Shown here: positions 35,535 through 45,602 of the stretch, piece by piece | How positions within the stretch are numbered: the first letter of the stretch is position 1 | Layout: each line of letters opens with the position of its first letter | NCBI GenBank assembly: GCA_902566945.1 | Contig: CACFKZ010000006.1 | Span: 1-55,782, forward strand | From: an uncultured Pelagibacteraceae bacterium | GTDB lineage: Bacteria > Pseudomonadota > Alphaproteobacteria > Pelagibacterales > Pelagibacteraceae | Direction: 5' to 3' | DNA: 55,782 bases | Translations under genes and position numbers: made by a program | The notes under the pieces: model-generated | The model's input: the letters and a program-made list of their open reading frames with translations, nothing else | The model's database searches: none | Told to the model about the DNA's origin: nothing

Positions 35535-36186
35535 ATCTTTAGAAACTAGAACAAAATTATATAGTGACCCTTTCAAACATTTTGAAATCAATAAACCATT
35601 AACACAAAATGCAATTGACGAAATATGTAATGCAGAAATAGCTGATCCAAGAAAAGAAAATTTAAAATATGACGGTACTAGAGCTCTTGATGGAGGGGAA
35701 GGTGCCTTCAGAGCCGGAATTAAAGATGGCGGCAAAGCAAAAAAACTCAGATGTTATGTTACCAAAGAAAACTCTACACAATTTCCAAATTTAACAAAAT
35801 TTATTGAAGAATTAAGATCACCTGAAGTTTATAAAAAAATTGGATCATTAATTGGAAAAAATTTAAGCAATTCTTTCGTAAGACTAGAGGTGATTTGCGA
35901 TCGAGAAGGATTTTGGCTTAAACCTCATTGCGATATTGAAGAAAAATTAATGTCTTCAATAGTTTTTGTAAATTTATACAATGAGTCGGAAAATCTAGGA
36001 ACGGATTTTTATGATACAAAATTAAATAAAGTTAAAACAGTTCCTTATAGACATAATTATGGATATTTCTTTACAAGTGGACCAAACACTTGGCATGGAA
36101 TGGAAAAAAAAGAGATTAAAAAAGAAAGAAGATGCATCCAAATAAACTACGTAACTTTCGAGACTGACTGGAAAGTAAAAAGCTAG
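35521..36186 (+). CDS. 2-oxoglutarate/Fe(II)-dependent dioxygenase
   Basis: A 221-residue double-stranded beta-helix oxygenase. The iron triad is H136 and D138 (PHCD) plus H192 (NTWHG), with R203 or R204 positioned to bind 2-oxoglutarate. The conserved strands [23 protein letters not shown] and [13 protein letters not shown] are typical of the family. The substrate is unknown; the short length and the neighbouring ELM1-family protein suggest a surface-glycan or peptide target, but this is conjecture. It overlaps the ELM1-family gene by 14 bases, and its stop shares CTAG with the stop of convergent carB. Confidence 0.82.
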   Translation: MELFKSLETRTKLYSDPFKHFEINKPLTQNAIDEICNAEIADPRKENLKYDGTRALDGGEGAFRAGIKDGGKAKKLRCYVTKENSTQFPNLTKFIEELRSPEVYKKIGSLIGKNLSNSFVRLEVICDREGFWLKPHCDIEEKLMSSIVFVNLYNESENLGTDFYDTKLNKVKTVPYRHNYGYFFTSGPNTWHGMEKKEIKKERRCIQINYVTFETDWKVKS

Positions 36187-39100
36187 ATATCTTGCAAAGA
36201 AGTTACATTAATATCTTTCAATTTCAGAGATTTTATTCCTTCCAGACAAACTTTAGCCGTGGACATATTAGTACAGTAAGGAACCTTGTTAGCTAAAGTA
36301 GCTCTTCTTAAAGCCACAGCATCACTCAACTGTGCTTCACTGTTTCCTCCTCCAGTGTTTATAACCAAAGCTATTTTTTTAGCATTTAAAACATCTACAA
36401 TATGTGGGGAGCCCTGATTAACTTTGTTTATTTTTTTACATTTAATTCCATGCTGGTTTATGTAATCAGCGGTACCGCCAGTTCCACAAAGTTTAAAATC
36501 TAACTTAACTAATTGTTTTGCTAATTGTACACCTTCTTTTTTATGACTATTTTTCAAAGAGATAAAAGCTAAACCTTTTTTAGGAAGGGAGTTTGAGGCC
36601 GCGATTTGACTTTTAGCAAAAGCCATACCAAAATTTTTATCAAAACCCATAACTTCACCTGTTGATTTCATTTCTGGTCCAAGTAAAAGATCGCTGTTCG
36701 GAAATTTATTGAATGGAAAGACCGCCTCTTTTACTGCAAACATATCTTTTGTTTTACTTTTTAAATTGAACTTTGATAATTTTTCACCTGCCATCACTCT
36801 TGAGGCTATCTTAGCAAGAGGTAAATTTTTCGCTTTTGAGACAAACGGAACAGTCCTACTAGCTCTTGGATTGACCTCTATCACATAAATCTCATCTTTT
36901 TTAATTGCATATTGAACATTCATGAAACCTTTAACTTTAAGAGCTAAAGCTAATTTTTTCGTTTGATTTTCAATTTCTTTAATTAAATAGGGTTTTATTG
37001 ATACTGGAGGCAGACTGCATGCAGAGTCACCCGAGTGTATGCCAGCCTCTTCAATGTGCTGCATAATGCCGGCTACAAAAACATTTTTACCATCTGATAT
37101 TGCATCAACGTCAACTTCCATTGCATTATCAATAAACTTATCAATTAAGATTGGATTTTTTTCAGCAACTTTAAATGCTTCTTTTACAAAGTTTTTAAGT
37201 TGGCTTTTTTCATGAACAATCTCCATTGCTCTTCCACCTAATACATAAGATGGTCTTACCATTAAAGGCAAACCAATCTCATCCGCAATTTTTATTGCTT
37301 GAGAAAAAGTTCTAGCTATACCACTTTCAGCTTGTTTTAAATTTAATTTATTTAAAAGATTTCTAAATCTATCTCTATCTTCAGCAAGATCGATCGATGA
37401 ATATTGTGTTCCTAAAATCGGAAGTTTATTTTCATGTAAAAATTTTGCAAGTTTAATTGGAGTTTGTCCTCCGAATTGAGTAATAACACCTTTTACATTA
37501 CCTTTTGATTTTTCTCTTTTTATAATATTGAAAATATATTCATCTATTAAAGGTTCGAAATATAGTCTGTCACTTGTATCGTAATCTGTAGATACAGTTT
37601 CTGGGTTACAATTGACCATGATTGTTTCATATTTAGCTTCCTTAAGAGCAAAGCTAGCTTGGCAACAACAATAATCAAATTCTATTCCTTGACCAATTCT
37701 ATTAGGACCCCCACCTAGAATTATAATTTTATCTCTATCAGAGGGATCAGCCTCACATTCTGAATAAGAGGAGAAACTTCTTTGATATGTAGAATACATA
37801 TATGGAGTGAAAGATTTAAATTCTGCAGCACAAGTATCGACTTTTTTATAAACTGGTAAAACTTTTAAAGCAGTTCTTTTCTTTCTAATTAAAGATTCTG
37901 AAGCATTAGTAAGCTCAGATAATTTTTTGTCAGAAAACCCTATAGACTTTACATAATTAAATTCATTGAAACTTTTAGGAAGACCTTTTTTCTTTATTTT
38001 AATTTCATTATCTATAATTTCTTTTATTTGATTCAAAAACCAAGGATCAATTTTTGAAAGTTTGTTTATATCATTTAAATTTATTTTTTTTCTTATGGCC
38101 TCTCCAACAAGTAAAATTTTATTAGGAATATTTTCTTTAAGTTTTTTTTTAATTTGTTTTATATTTAAATTAAATATTTGGTCTAATCCTGAGAAACCAG
38201 TTTCAAGAGAAACCAAGGCCTTTTGAAGAGACTCTTTAAAATTTCTACCAATAGCCATTGCTTCTCCCACCGATTTCATTGACGTTCCTAAAACTGCAGC
38301 TGAAGAGGAGAATTTTTCAAAAGTAAATCTTGGGATTTTAGTGACTACATAGTCTATTGTGGGCTCAAAAGATGCGGGTGTAACTTTCGTAATTTCATTT
38401 TTTAATTCGTCTAAGGTGTAACCTACAGCTAACTTTGCTGCTACTTTTGCTATTGGAAAACCTGTGGCTTTTGAGGCTAGCGCTGATGATCTTGAAACCC
38501 TAGGGTTCATCTCGATAATTACCATTCTTCCATTTTTTGGATTTATTGCAAATTGAACGTTTGATCCTCCAGTTTCTACACCAATTTTTCTTAAGCAAGC
38601 TATAGAGGCGTTCCTCATAACTTGATACTCTTTGTCTGTCAAAGTTAGTGCTGGAGCTATAGTTACAGAGTCCCCAGTATGAATTCCCATGGGATCTAAA
38701 TTTTCTATTGAGCAAATGATAATGCAATTATCATTTTTATCTCTGACAACCTCCATCTCAAATTCTTTCCAACCTTCTAAACACTCTTCGACTAAGACTT
38801 GACTAACAGGTGACTCGTGAAGCCCATTTTTTATTATCCTATAAAAATCTTTTTTATTTTTTGCGATACCACCTCCTAAACCTCCTAGAGTAAAAGCTGG
38901 TCTTATAATAGCCGGTAGTCCGATTTGTTTTAATACCTTTGAAGATTGGTTGAAGTTATTTACTATTTTTGATTTGGGAAGATCTAGACCAATTTCTATC
39001 ATATTTTTTCTGAACTTTTTTCTATCCTCTGCATTGGATATAGCTTTTGAGTTAGCGCCTATAAGTTCAATTTTGTATTTTTTAAGTATCCCTTTTTTTT

Positions 39101-39407
39101 CAGCCTCCATTGCTAAATTTAAAGCAGTTTGACCACCCATTGTTGGCAAGATAGCATCAGGTTTTTCTTTGATAAGAATTTTTTCGAGAACTTCTATTGT
39201 AATTGGCTCTATATAAGTTTTATCAGCAACATTTGGATCCGTCATAATGGTAGCTGGGTTTGAATTAATTAGAATTACTTTGAACCCCTCATCTTTTAAA
39301 GCTTTACAAGCTTGAGTGCCCGAATAATCAAATTCGCAAGCCTGACCAATAATTATTGGTCCCGCACCAACAACTAAAATTTTTTTAATATCTTTTCTTT
39401 TTGGCAT
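36183..39407 (-). CDS. carB: Carbamoyl-phosphate synthase large subunit
   Basis: Makes carbamoyl phosphate for arginine and pyrimidine synthesis, using ammonia delivered by CarA. The two homologous ATP-grasp halves are present: the first starts [29 protein letters not shown], the second [21 protein letters not shown]. Both carry the dinucleotide and ATP-grasp landmarks (for example [23 protein letters not shown] and [16 protein letters not shown]). The C-terminal MGS-like regulatory domain starts around [15 protein letters not shown]. Length (1074) is normal. Its start overlaps carA by 23 bases, and its stop TAG shares the palindrome CTAG with the oxygenase stop. Confidence 0.98.
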   Translation of the reverse strand: MPKRKDIKKILVVGAGPIIIGQACEFDYSGTQACKALKDEGFKVILINSNPATIMTDPNVADKTYIEPITIEVLEKILIKEKPDAILPTMGGQTALNLAMEAEKKGILKKYKIELIGANSKAISNAEDRKKFRKNMIEIGLDLPKSKIVNNFNQSSKVLKQIGLPAIIRPAFTLGGLGGGIAKNKKDFYRIIKNGLHESPVSQVLVEECLEGWKEFEMEVVRDKNDNCIIICSIENLDPMGIHTGDSVTIAPALTLTDKEYQVMRNASIACLRKIGVETGGSNVQFAINPKNGRMVIIEMNPRVSRSSALASKATGFPIAKVAAKLAVGYTLDELKNEITKVTPASFEPTIDYVVTKIPRFTFEKFSSSAAVLGTSMKSVGEAMAIGRNFKESLQKALVSLETGFSGLDQIFNLNIKQIKKKLKENIPNKILLVGEAIRKKINLNDINKLSKIDPWFLNQIKEIIDNEIKIKKKGLPKSFNEFNYVKSIGFSDKKLSELTNASESLIRKKRTALKVLPVYKKVDTCAAEFKSFTPYMYSTYQRSFSSYSECEADPSDRDKIIILGGGPNRIGQGIEFDYCCCQASFALKEAKYETIMVNCNPETVSTDYDTSDRLYFEPLIDEYIFNIIKREKSKGNVKGVITQFGGQTPIKLAKFLHENKLPILGTQYSSIDLAEDRDRFRNLLNKLNLKQAESGIARTFSQAIKIADEIGLPLMVRPSYVLGGRAMEIVHEKSQLKNFVKEAFKVAEKNPILIDKFIDNAMEVDVDAISDGKNVFVAGIMQHIEEAGIHSGDSACSLPPVSIKPYLIKEIENQTKKLALALKVKGFMNVQYAIKKDEIYVIEVNPRASRTVPFVSKAKNLPLAKIASRVMAGEKLSKFNLKSKTKDMFAVKEAVFPFNKFPNSDLLLGPEMKSTGEVMGFDKNFGMAFAKSQIAASNSLPKKGLAFISLKNSHKKEGVQLAKQLVKLDFKLCGTGGTADYINQHGIKCKKINKVNQGSPHIVDVLNAKKIALVINTGGGNSEAQLSDAVALRRATLANKVPYCTNMSTAKVCLEGIKSLKLKDINVTSLQDI

Positions 39408-40593
39408 TTTTTTTCATACTCTTTACAAATTTATCAAATAAATAAACGCTATCTTGAGGGCCAGGGTTGGACTCTGGGTGATATTGAACTGAGAAAACAG
39501 GTTTATCTTTTAACTCGATACCCTCAATACTGTTGTCAAATAAAGACTCGTGAGTAACTCTTATATTTTTAGGTAAACCTTTTTTAACAACTTCAAATCC
39601 GTGATTCTGGCTTGTAATTTCAACATTGCCTTCAATTAAATTTTTGACCGGATGGTTAGCACCTCTATGGCCTAACTTCATTTTTTCTGTCTTAGCACCA
39701 AGTGCCAAAGCAAGTATTTGATGACCTAAACAGATACCAAATAGTGGCAGCTTTTTTTTGATTAACTTTTGTATTGTCGGTATAGCATATTTTCCAGTTG
39801 CAGCAGGATCCCCTGGACCATTTGATAAAAATATTCCATTAGGTTTAAGTTTAAGAATATCTTTTGCACTTGACTTACAAGGAACGATTGTAACCTTACA
39901 ATTAAAATCTGAGAAATATCTTAAAATGTTTTTCTTAATCCCATAGTCTATAGCAACTATGTGTAATATTTTTTTTTTATTTTTTAAATATCCATTTTCT
40001 TTTTTCCAAGTTTTATAATCTTGCCATAAATAATTTTTCTTTGTTGATACTAATTTTGCTAAATCTAAGTTTTTAAGACCGCTCCATTTATTTGTTATTT
40101 TGATAAGTTTTTTAATATTTAATTTTTTTTTGTTGTAAAAAGATATTGTCCCTTTAGGAGCACCTCTATCTCTAATAAAATTTGTTAAATTTCTAGTATC
40201 AATTCCAGTTATCCCAACTATCTTATTCTTTTTTAACCATTGATCTAAATGTTTTAAAGATCTGTAATTTGATGGACTTGTTATTTCAGTATTTATTATT
40301 ACACCCTTAGTCCAAATTTTATCAGATTCATGATCTTCTTTATTGGTTCCAACATTTCCTACATGAGGAAAAGTAAAATTAATTATCTGATCAGCATACG
40401 AAGGGTCAGAAATTATCTCTTGGTATCCTGTGATTGAGGTATTAAAGCAGACTTCTCCGGTAGCTGTACCTCTATAACCTAAGCCTATTCCTTTAAAAAA
40501 TTGTCCGTTTTGAAGAATTAAAATAGCGGTGGAATCGATCTTCTTAAGATTTTTTTTTGAGTTTATATTTTGACCAATCTTCTTCAAATACAA
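39385..40593 (-). CDS. carA: Carbamoyl-phosphate synthase small (glutaminase) subunit
   Basis: Hydrolyses glutamine and channels ammonia to CarB. The N-terminal domain starts around [40 protein letters not shown]. The class I glutamine amidotransferase triad is Cys in [10 protein letters not shown], plus His and Glu in [10 protein letters not shown]. The oxyanion loop is SNGPGDP. Length is 402 with the TTG start at 40593, and the first 20 residues have no family counterpart, so a later start is possible. A 7-base inverted repeat (40597-40603 and 40613-40619) lies just upstream. The gene is divergent from yqeY. Confidence 0.95.
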   Translation of the reverse strand: MYLKKIGQNINSKKNLKKIDSTAILILQNGQFFKGIGLGYRGTATGEVCFNTSITGYQEIISDPSYADQIINFTFPHVGNVGTNKEDHESDKIWTKGVIINTEITSPSNYRSLKHLDQWLKKNKIVGITGIDTRNLTNFIRDRGAPKGTISFYNKKKLNIKKLIKITNKWSGLKNLDLAKLVSTKKNYLWQDYKTWKKENGYLKNKKKILHIVAIDYGIKKNILRYFSDFNCKVTIVPCKSSAKDILKLKPNGIFLSNGPGDPAATGKYAIPTIQKLIKKKLPLFGICLGHQILALALGAKTEKMKLGHRGANHPVKNLIEGNVEITSQNHGFEVVKKGLPKNIRVTHESLFDNSIEGIELKDKPVFSVQYHPESNPGPQDSVYLFDKFVKSMKKNAKKKRY

Positions 40594-40714
40594 CTCATAA
40601 GTTAAAGTAAAAAACTTATAAACATGATTTTGGGCAACATATGAAATAGAAACAAAATCGTCAAGAAAGTTCTTTTTATTTTGTATTAGAATTGTGATTA
40701 AAATAGAAACTCAC

Positions 40715-41170
40715 ATGTCTCTAAAAAAACAAATAGATGATAAGCTAAATCAAGCCTTAAAAGCTAAAGATAAAAATACTTATCCAACTTTAAGACTAAT
40801 TGTTTCAGCTATTAAAGACGCTGAAATCGCTGGCCGCTCAAAAGGTCAAAAGGAAATTAAAGACAGTGACATTATCTTACTGCTTAAAAAAATGATAAAA
40901 CAAAGAAACGAGTCTTGCGAAGTGTATCAAAAAGCCGGACGAAATGAGCTTTTAGAAAATGAAAAAAAAGAAATAGAGGTCATAAATCTTTTTTTACCAA
41001 AACAACTTAGTGATGAGGAAACAAAAAAAATATGCCAAGATACAATTAAATCTGTTGGTGCTGCATCAATGAAGGATATGGGTAAAATCATGGGAGTTCT
41101 TAAATCAAAACATGCAGACAGTTTAGATTTTTCAAAAGTAAGTTCCATTTTAAAAGGATTATTAAATTGA
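40715..41170 (+). CDS. yqeY: GatB/YqeY domain protein
   Basis: A 151-residue protein related to the tail domain of the GatB amidotransferase subunit, which binds tRNA. Its cellular role is not established. The helical family pattern is clear: LKKQIDDKLNQALKAKDKNTYPTLRLIVSAIKDAEI, the EIKDSDIILLLKKMIKQRNES segment, and the C-terminal SMKDMGKIMGVLKSKHADSLDFSKVSSILKGLL. I chose the ATG at 40715; a GTG at 40694 would add seven residues without family support. It is followed after 2 bases by dnaG and then rpoD; yqeY-dnaG-rpoD is a known linkage in alphaproteobacteria. Confidence 0.92.
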   Translation: MSLKKQIDDKLNQALKAKDKNTYPTLRLIVSAIKDAEIAGRSKGQKEIKDSDIILLLKKMIKQRNESCEVYQKAGRNELLENEKKEIEVINLFLPKQLSDEETKKICQDTIKSVGAASMKDMGKIMGVLKSKHADSLDFSKVSSILKGLLN

Positions 41171-41172
41171 TA

Positions 41173-42960
41173 ATGAAATATCCTAAAGAGTACTTAGATG
41201 AAATTAAATTAAGACTAAAAGTATCCCAAGTTGTTGGAAAAACCGTTCAACTTAAAAAAAGAGGAAAAGAATTTATAGGTTTATCTCCTTTTAAAAATGA
41301 AAAGACCCCATCCTTTACTGTTAATGATGAGAAAGAATTTTATCATTGTTTTAGTACAGGAGAGCATGGGAATATATTTGATTTTTTGATGAAGACAAAA
41401 TCTGTTGGATTTGGAGAAGCAGTTAAAACTTTAGCTGCAGAGGCTGGAATGCAACCTTATAGATTTTCGAACTTTGATAAAAAAAAAGATTTAAGATTTC
41501 AAAATTATAAAAATATTCATAAAGACTATTCTGATTATTTTCATAAACAGTTATCTGTTCCAAATAATCGGGAGGCATTAGATTATCTCCACAAAAGGGG
41601 ACTAAAAAAAGAAATTATTGAGGAATTTCAGCTAGGTTATGTTCCTTGGAAGAACGATTTTTATAATGTCTTATCAAAAAAATATTCTGAGGAAGAAATT
41701 TCTTTAACAGGTCTTTATTATAAAAGTGACAAAACAGGGGAATTTATTGATCGATTCAATTCTCGCATAATTTTTCCTGTGAATAATATAACAGGCGACA
41801 CGGTAGCTTTTGGTGGAAGAATAATCAAGGATAGTAAATTAGCTAAATATATTAACTCGCCTGAAACAGAATTTTATAAAAAAGGAAATATGATTTTTAA
41901 TCTTGATAAAGCAAAAAACTTAAGGTCAGAAACTGACAATGTTTTAATTGTTGAGGGCTATATGGATGTAGTCAGTGTTTATGCATCTGGTATCAAAAAT
42001 GTGATAGCTAATTCAGGAACTGCTTTTACTGAGAATCAAATAAATCTGGTTTGGAAATTTTTCTCAAACCCAGTCATATGCTTAGATGGAGATGAAAGCG
42101 GTCAAAGAGCTGCTATAAGAATTGCAGAAAGATTGTTTTCATTAATAAATGAAATCAACAGAATTAATTTTATTATAATGCCTGATGGTAAAGACCCCGA
42201 TGATTACATTAGAGAAAATGGTAAAGATGGCTTTCTGAATCTAATTAAACAGAAACAAATAATACAATCTTTTATTTGGAATTATCAACTTGGAAAAATA
42301 AATCAGAATAATCCATATGAAATTTCTAAATTTGAAAAGGATATAAAAAAATTAGCGCTTTCTATTCGAGATGAAACACTAAAAAAATATGTCCTCGAGG
42401 ACTTTCTTGAAAAGTTGAGAAATTTAACTCCCAATCAAACTTTAAACAAGAATTATAAATATTTTCCATTTAGCAAAAAAAAAGATTATAAAATTTTGAA
42501 GGAGACAAAAATTCTACATCAAAAAAATGAAAACTTATCTAAAATACAAATAATTGAGTTTTCAATACTATATATTATTTTAAATTTCATTGATATCGCT
42601 TCAGAAAAATTAGAGGATCTTTCAAATATAGACTTTCTTGATGAAAAAAATGAAACTTTTAAAAGTTTTATTGTAAATTCTTTAATTGAAGGAAATAATA
42701 AAGATTTCATTAACGAAAAAATTAAAGAGCGATATAATCATATTGTAAATGAAATCAACGAAAATTCGACTATACAAATAATTACAAAAAACAAAACTCA
42801 TCAAGATATTTTAGAATTACTTGGCGAGCTTATTAAAGATCACAAAGATCAAAATAATTTAAAAAAAATAGAATCTCTAGAACAGAAATTAATCAACAAC
42901 TTAGATGAAAACTCGTATTCTGAACTAATTAAGCTTAAAAACCAAATAAATAGGGAGTAA
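41173..42960 (+). CDS. dnaG: DNA primase DnaG with degenerate zinc-binding domain
   Basis: Synthesises RNA primers at the replication fork. The N-terminal domain aligns well with E. coli primase (LKKRGKEFIGLSPFKNEKTP, FYHCF), but the four zinc ligands read Ser38, Lys41, Cys59 and Thr62 in place of Cys-His-Cys-Cys. The catalytic core follows, with the EGYMDV motif of the TOPRIM fold and LDGDESGQRAA carrying the metal-binding aspartates (about residues 255-330). The C-terminal helicase-binding domain is long and helical but divergent. I chose the ATG at 41173; a TTG two codons earlier overlaps yqeY. Total length is 595 residues. rpoD follows after 52 bases. Confidence 0.93.
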   Translation: MKYPKEYLDEIKLRLKVSQVVGKTVQLKKRGKEFIGLSPFKNEKTPSFTVNDEKEFYHCFSTGEHGNIFDFLMKTKSVGFGEAVKTLAAEAGMQPYRFSNFDKKKDLRFQNYKNIHKDYSDYFHKQLSVPNNREALDYLHKRGLKKEIIEEFQLGYVPWKNDFYNVLSKKYSEEEISLTGLYYKSDKTGEFIDRFNSRIIFPVNNITGDTVAFGGRIIKDSKLAKYINSPETEFYKKGNMIFNLDKAKNLRSETDNVLIVEGYMDVVSVYASGIKNVIANSGTAFTENQINLVWKFFSNPVICLDGDESGQRAAIRIAERLFSLINEINRINFIIMPDGKDPDDYIRENGKDGFLNLIKQKQIIQSFIWNYQLGKINQNNPYEISKFEKDIKKLALSIRDETLKKYVLEDFLEKLRNLTPNQTLNKNYKYFPFSKKKDYKILKETKILHQKNENLSKIQIIEFSILYIILNFIDIASEKLEDLSNIDFLDEKNETFKSFIVNSLIEGNNKDFINEKIKERYNHIVNEINENSTIQIITKNKTHQDILELLGELIKDHKDQNNLKKIESLEQKLINNLDENSYSELIKLKNQINRE

Positions 42961-43012
42961 AAAAGTATAGATTTTTATCTTTTAGTCATTATATATATCT
43001 TTCACTTTTTCT

Positions 43013-44872
43013 ATGACTCAAAAACTTATAACAAAATCATTCGAAAGACTTTTAGACAAAGGTAAGCACAGAGGTTTTGTGACTTATGAAGAGCTAGGAA
43101 AGTCACTAGGCAAAAGAAGTGGTACTCATGAGAATTTAGAGAGGGCTTTCATCGTTTTAGTTGACGAAAAAATTACTTTAGTTGAAAAGAAATCACAATT
43201 CCAATCAAATAAGAAGAAGGAAACCTCCACTTCAGCCGAGGAAAAAGCTTCAGATAAAAGTGACGATCCAATTAGAATGTATCTGAGAGAAATGGGAGGT
43301 GTGGAATTACTTTCCAGAGAAGGTGAGATAGCCATAGCTAAAAGAATAGAAGCTGGAAAAGATGTGATGATAAATGCACTAACTCAAAGCCCTCTCGTTG
43401 GTAAAAAAATTAAAGAATGGAAAGACCTAATTGAAGCTCAACAACTTTTAGTTAGAGATATAATTGATATTGACTCTACCTATGAGGACTTCGAGACTTC
43501 TGGGGAAGAAGATGAGCTTAAACTTAATAAAAGTTCAAAAACTAAGAGCGCAAAAGAGGATGAAGTTAAAAAAGAAGAAGAAAACAGTTCAAATGATGAA
43601 GATGAATTTAATATTTCACTTGCTAAGATGGAAGAAGAAATTAAACCAAAAATCATTAGTATTTTAGAATCATTAAATAAAAATTATTCAAAACTTCAAA
43701 AGTACCAAATAGAAAAATTAAATTGTTTATTAGCCTCAAAAGAACTTTCAGTATCTAAAAATAAGAATTTCAAAAGAATTCAAGAGGTGCTAGTTGATAA
43801 TTTTAAAAACTTACAATTGGCTCCCCATGTAGTTGAAGAATTGGTACAGTCTCATTACAAAGAAAATAAGAAAATTGTTTCTTTAGAAGGTGTTCTTTTA
43901 AGACTAGCGATGGACAATAAAATTTCAAGAGATGAATTTTTAAAGTATTATTTAGGAAATGAAATCAATCCTAAGTTTGAGACTTTTCTTAAAGAGAACC
44001 AAACATGGAAAGCATTCTTCAAAAAATATAAAAAAGATTTTACAGAAATAAAAGATCGATTAGTAGAATTTAGTAAAAAAATAGGTCTTTCAGTTGGAGA
44101 ATTTAAAAAGCTTGTTAATAGAATTCAAAAAGGTGAAAGAGAGTCGAGAATAGCTAAAAAGGAGATGGTAGAGGCGAATCTAAGGTTAGTTATATCAATC
44201 GCAAAAAAATATACTAATAGAGGATTACAATTTTTAGATCTTATTCAGGAGGGTAACATTGGTTTAATGAAAGCAGTTGATAAATTCGAATATAGAAGGG
44301 GTTATAAATTTTCTACTTATGCAACATGGTGGATAAGACAAGCAATTACACGTTCAATAGCAGATCAAGCTAGAACGATCAGAATACCTGTTCATATGAT
44401 CGAAACAATAAACAAAATTGTAAGAACTCAAAGACAAATCATGAGTGAATTTGGAAGAGAACCAACTCCAGAGGAATTATCAAAGAAATTAGCGATGCCA
44501 TTAGAAAAAGTTCGTAAAGTATTAAAAATAGCGAAAGAGCCTGTTTCACTTGAAACTCCTGTAGGAGACGAAGAAGATAGCAGTTTGGGTGATTTCATTG
44601 AAGACAAAAACGCTCTTCAACCTTTGGACACTGCGATTCAATCAAATTTAAGCGAGTCTACTACAAAAATTTTAGCTTCATTGACTCCAAGAGAAGAAAG
44701 AGTTTTAAGAATGCGATTTGGTATTGGTATGAATACTGACCATACGCTTGAAGAGGTAGGTCTTCAGTTTTCGGTCACTAGAGAGAGAATTAGGCAGATT
44801 GAGGCAAAAGCTTTAAGAAAACTTAAACATCCTAGTAGATCTAAACAACTAAAAAGTTTCCTAGAAAAATAA
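43013..44872 (+). CDS. rpoD: Primary sigma factor RpoD (sigma-70)
   Basis: The housekeeping sigma factor. Region 1.1 occupies the N-terminus. Region 1.2 reads [23 protein letters not shown] long acidic/basic non-conserved insert follows (EDE- and KKEEE-rich, about residues 150-220). Region 2.3-2.4 is complete: [42 protein letters not shown]. Region 3 includes [13 protein letters not shown], and region 4 has [15 protein letters not shown] and the helix-turn-helix [27 protein letters not shown]. Length is 619. It ends the yqeY-dnaG-rpoD cluster and lies 36 bases before a tRNA gene. Confidence 0.97.
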   Translation: MTQKLITKSFERLLDKGKHRGFVTYEELGKSLGKRSGTHENLERAFIVLVDEKITLVEKKSQFQSNKKKETSTSAEEKASDKSDDPIRMYLREMGGVELLSREGEIAIAKRIEAGKDVMINALTQSPLVGKKIKEWKDLIEAQQLLVRDIIDIDSTYEDFETSGEEDELKLNKSSKTKSAKEDEVKKEEENSSNDEDEFNISLAKMEEEIKPKIISILESLNKNYSKLQKYQIEKLNCLLASKELSVSKNKNFKRIQEVLVDNFKNLQLAPHVVEELVQSHYKENKKIVSLEGVLLRLAMDNKISRDEFLKYYLGNEINPKFETFLKENQTWKAFFKKYKKDFTEIKDRLVEFSKKIGLSVGEFKKLVNRIQKGERESRIAKKEMVEANLRLVISIAKKYTNRGLQFLDLIQEGNIGLMKAVDKFEYRRGYKFSTYATWWIRQAITRSIADQARTIRIPVHMIETINKIVRTQRQIMSEFGREPTPEELSKKLAMPLEKVRKVLKIAKEPVSLETPVGDEEDSSLGDFIEDKNALQPLDTAIQSNLSESTTKILASLTPREERVLRMRFGIGMNTDHTLEEVGLQFSVTRERIRQIEAKALRKLKHPSRSKQLKSFLEK

Positions 44873-44908
44873 TTATTTGTGATATAAAAGAAAAGAGACT
44901 GTTAATGA

Positions 44909-44985
44909 GGGCCTGTAGCTCAGTTGGTTAGAGCAGTACACTCATAATGTATTGGTCCCAGGTTCGAGTCCTGGCGGGCCCACCA
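44909..44985 (+). tRNA. CAT-anticodon tRNA: tRNA-Met by anticodon, tRNA-Ile2 suggested by the acceptor stem
   Basis: A clean cloverleaf. The acceptor GGGCCTG pairs with CGGGCCC, the D-arm is AGCTCAGTTGGTTAGAGC, and the anticodon stem GTACA/TGTAT encloses the loop CTCATAA (anticodon CAT). The T-arm contains GGTTCGAGTCC. The discriminator is A, and CCA is encoded (44983-44985). It is not an initiator tRNA, because base pair 1-72 is a normal G-C. The acceptor pairs C4-G69 and C5-G68 are those by which TilS recognises tRNA-Ile2 in E. coli, so lysidine-modified isoleucine tRNA is the more likely identity. Confidence 0.9.
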
Positions 44986-44990
44986 ATAAT

Positions 44991-45593
44991 CTAATTTTTT
45001 ACAAATTCTTCTAATTTACTTATTAAAATATTTATATCGTTGTTGTTTGAACTAAGAATTGAGGAAAACTCCTCTTTTTGTGTTCTTGCCAAACTTAAAC
45101 CCTCAACTATTAAATCTCTGATTAAAGGTTTTTCAGGATTCTTTGTATAAATTCTCCAATCAATTTTTATCTTTGGGGTTCCATCTTTTGGAATAACTAC
45201 TGAACTTATAATCGTATAATTTGCGCTTTTTTTATCAGAGCTTACTACCTCAAATATACTTGTGGAATAATCACTCAATCTCGATGTTAGACTTTTTAAA
45301 AAGTATTTTTCAAAAACTATTTGATATTTTTTAACGTCCTGTTTTTCAGATGTTTTTCTTAATTCTCCTAGTGTATATAGAGCCAGCGCATCAATATCTA
45401 CATTTTCTAAAGCAATTTTTTCAATAAATTGCTCTTTTTCCACATTTGTTAAATTTTTATCTGCTAATTTACTAATTGCTTCATTCACAAGTTCTGTAAC
45501 GAATTCTTTTGGATCTGAACTATAAGAATGTAAATAAGAATTACTTAAGAATAATAAAAAAAAAGAAATTGATAAAATTCTTAACTTTTTCAT
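44991..45593 (-). CDS. mlaC: MlaC-like phospholipid shuttle protein
   Basis: The periplasmic carrier that moves phospholipids between MlaA in the outer membrane and the MlaFEDB transporter in the inner membrane. The protein has a signal peptide (about residues 1-24) and the helical Ttg2D/MlaC fold. Landmarks are KYQIVFEKYFLKSLTSRLSDYS, the strand region around IISSVVIPKDGTPKIKIDWRIY, and LIRDLIVEGLSLARTQKEEFSSIL. Length is 200. It lies 9 bases downstream of mlaA on the same strand. The remaining Mla genes are not in the window. The 3' end is 5 bases from the convergent tRNA. Confidence 0.88.
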   Translation of the reverse strand: MKKLRILSISFFLLFLSNSYLHSYSSDPKEFVTELVNEAISKLADKNLTNVEKEQFIEKIALENVDIDALALYTLGELRKTSEKQDVKKYQIVFEKYFLKSLTSRLSDYSTSIFEVVSSDKKSANYTIISSVVIPKDGTPKIKIDWRIYTKNPEKPLIRDLIVEGLSLARTQKEEFSSILSSNNNDINILISKLEEFVKN

Positions 45594-45602
45594 TAATATT
45601 TT

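Noticed and set aside
40597-40619. Inverted repeat ATAAGTT / AACTTAT just upstream of carA
   Set aside because: A 7-base A/T-rich repeat is expected by chance at this base composition, and no terminator, attenuator or PyrR-type element accompanies it.
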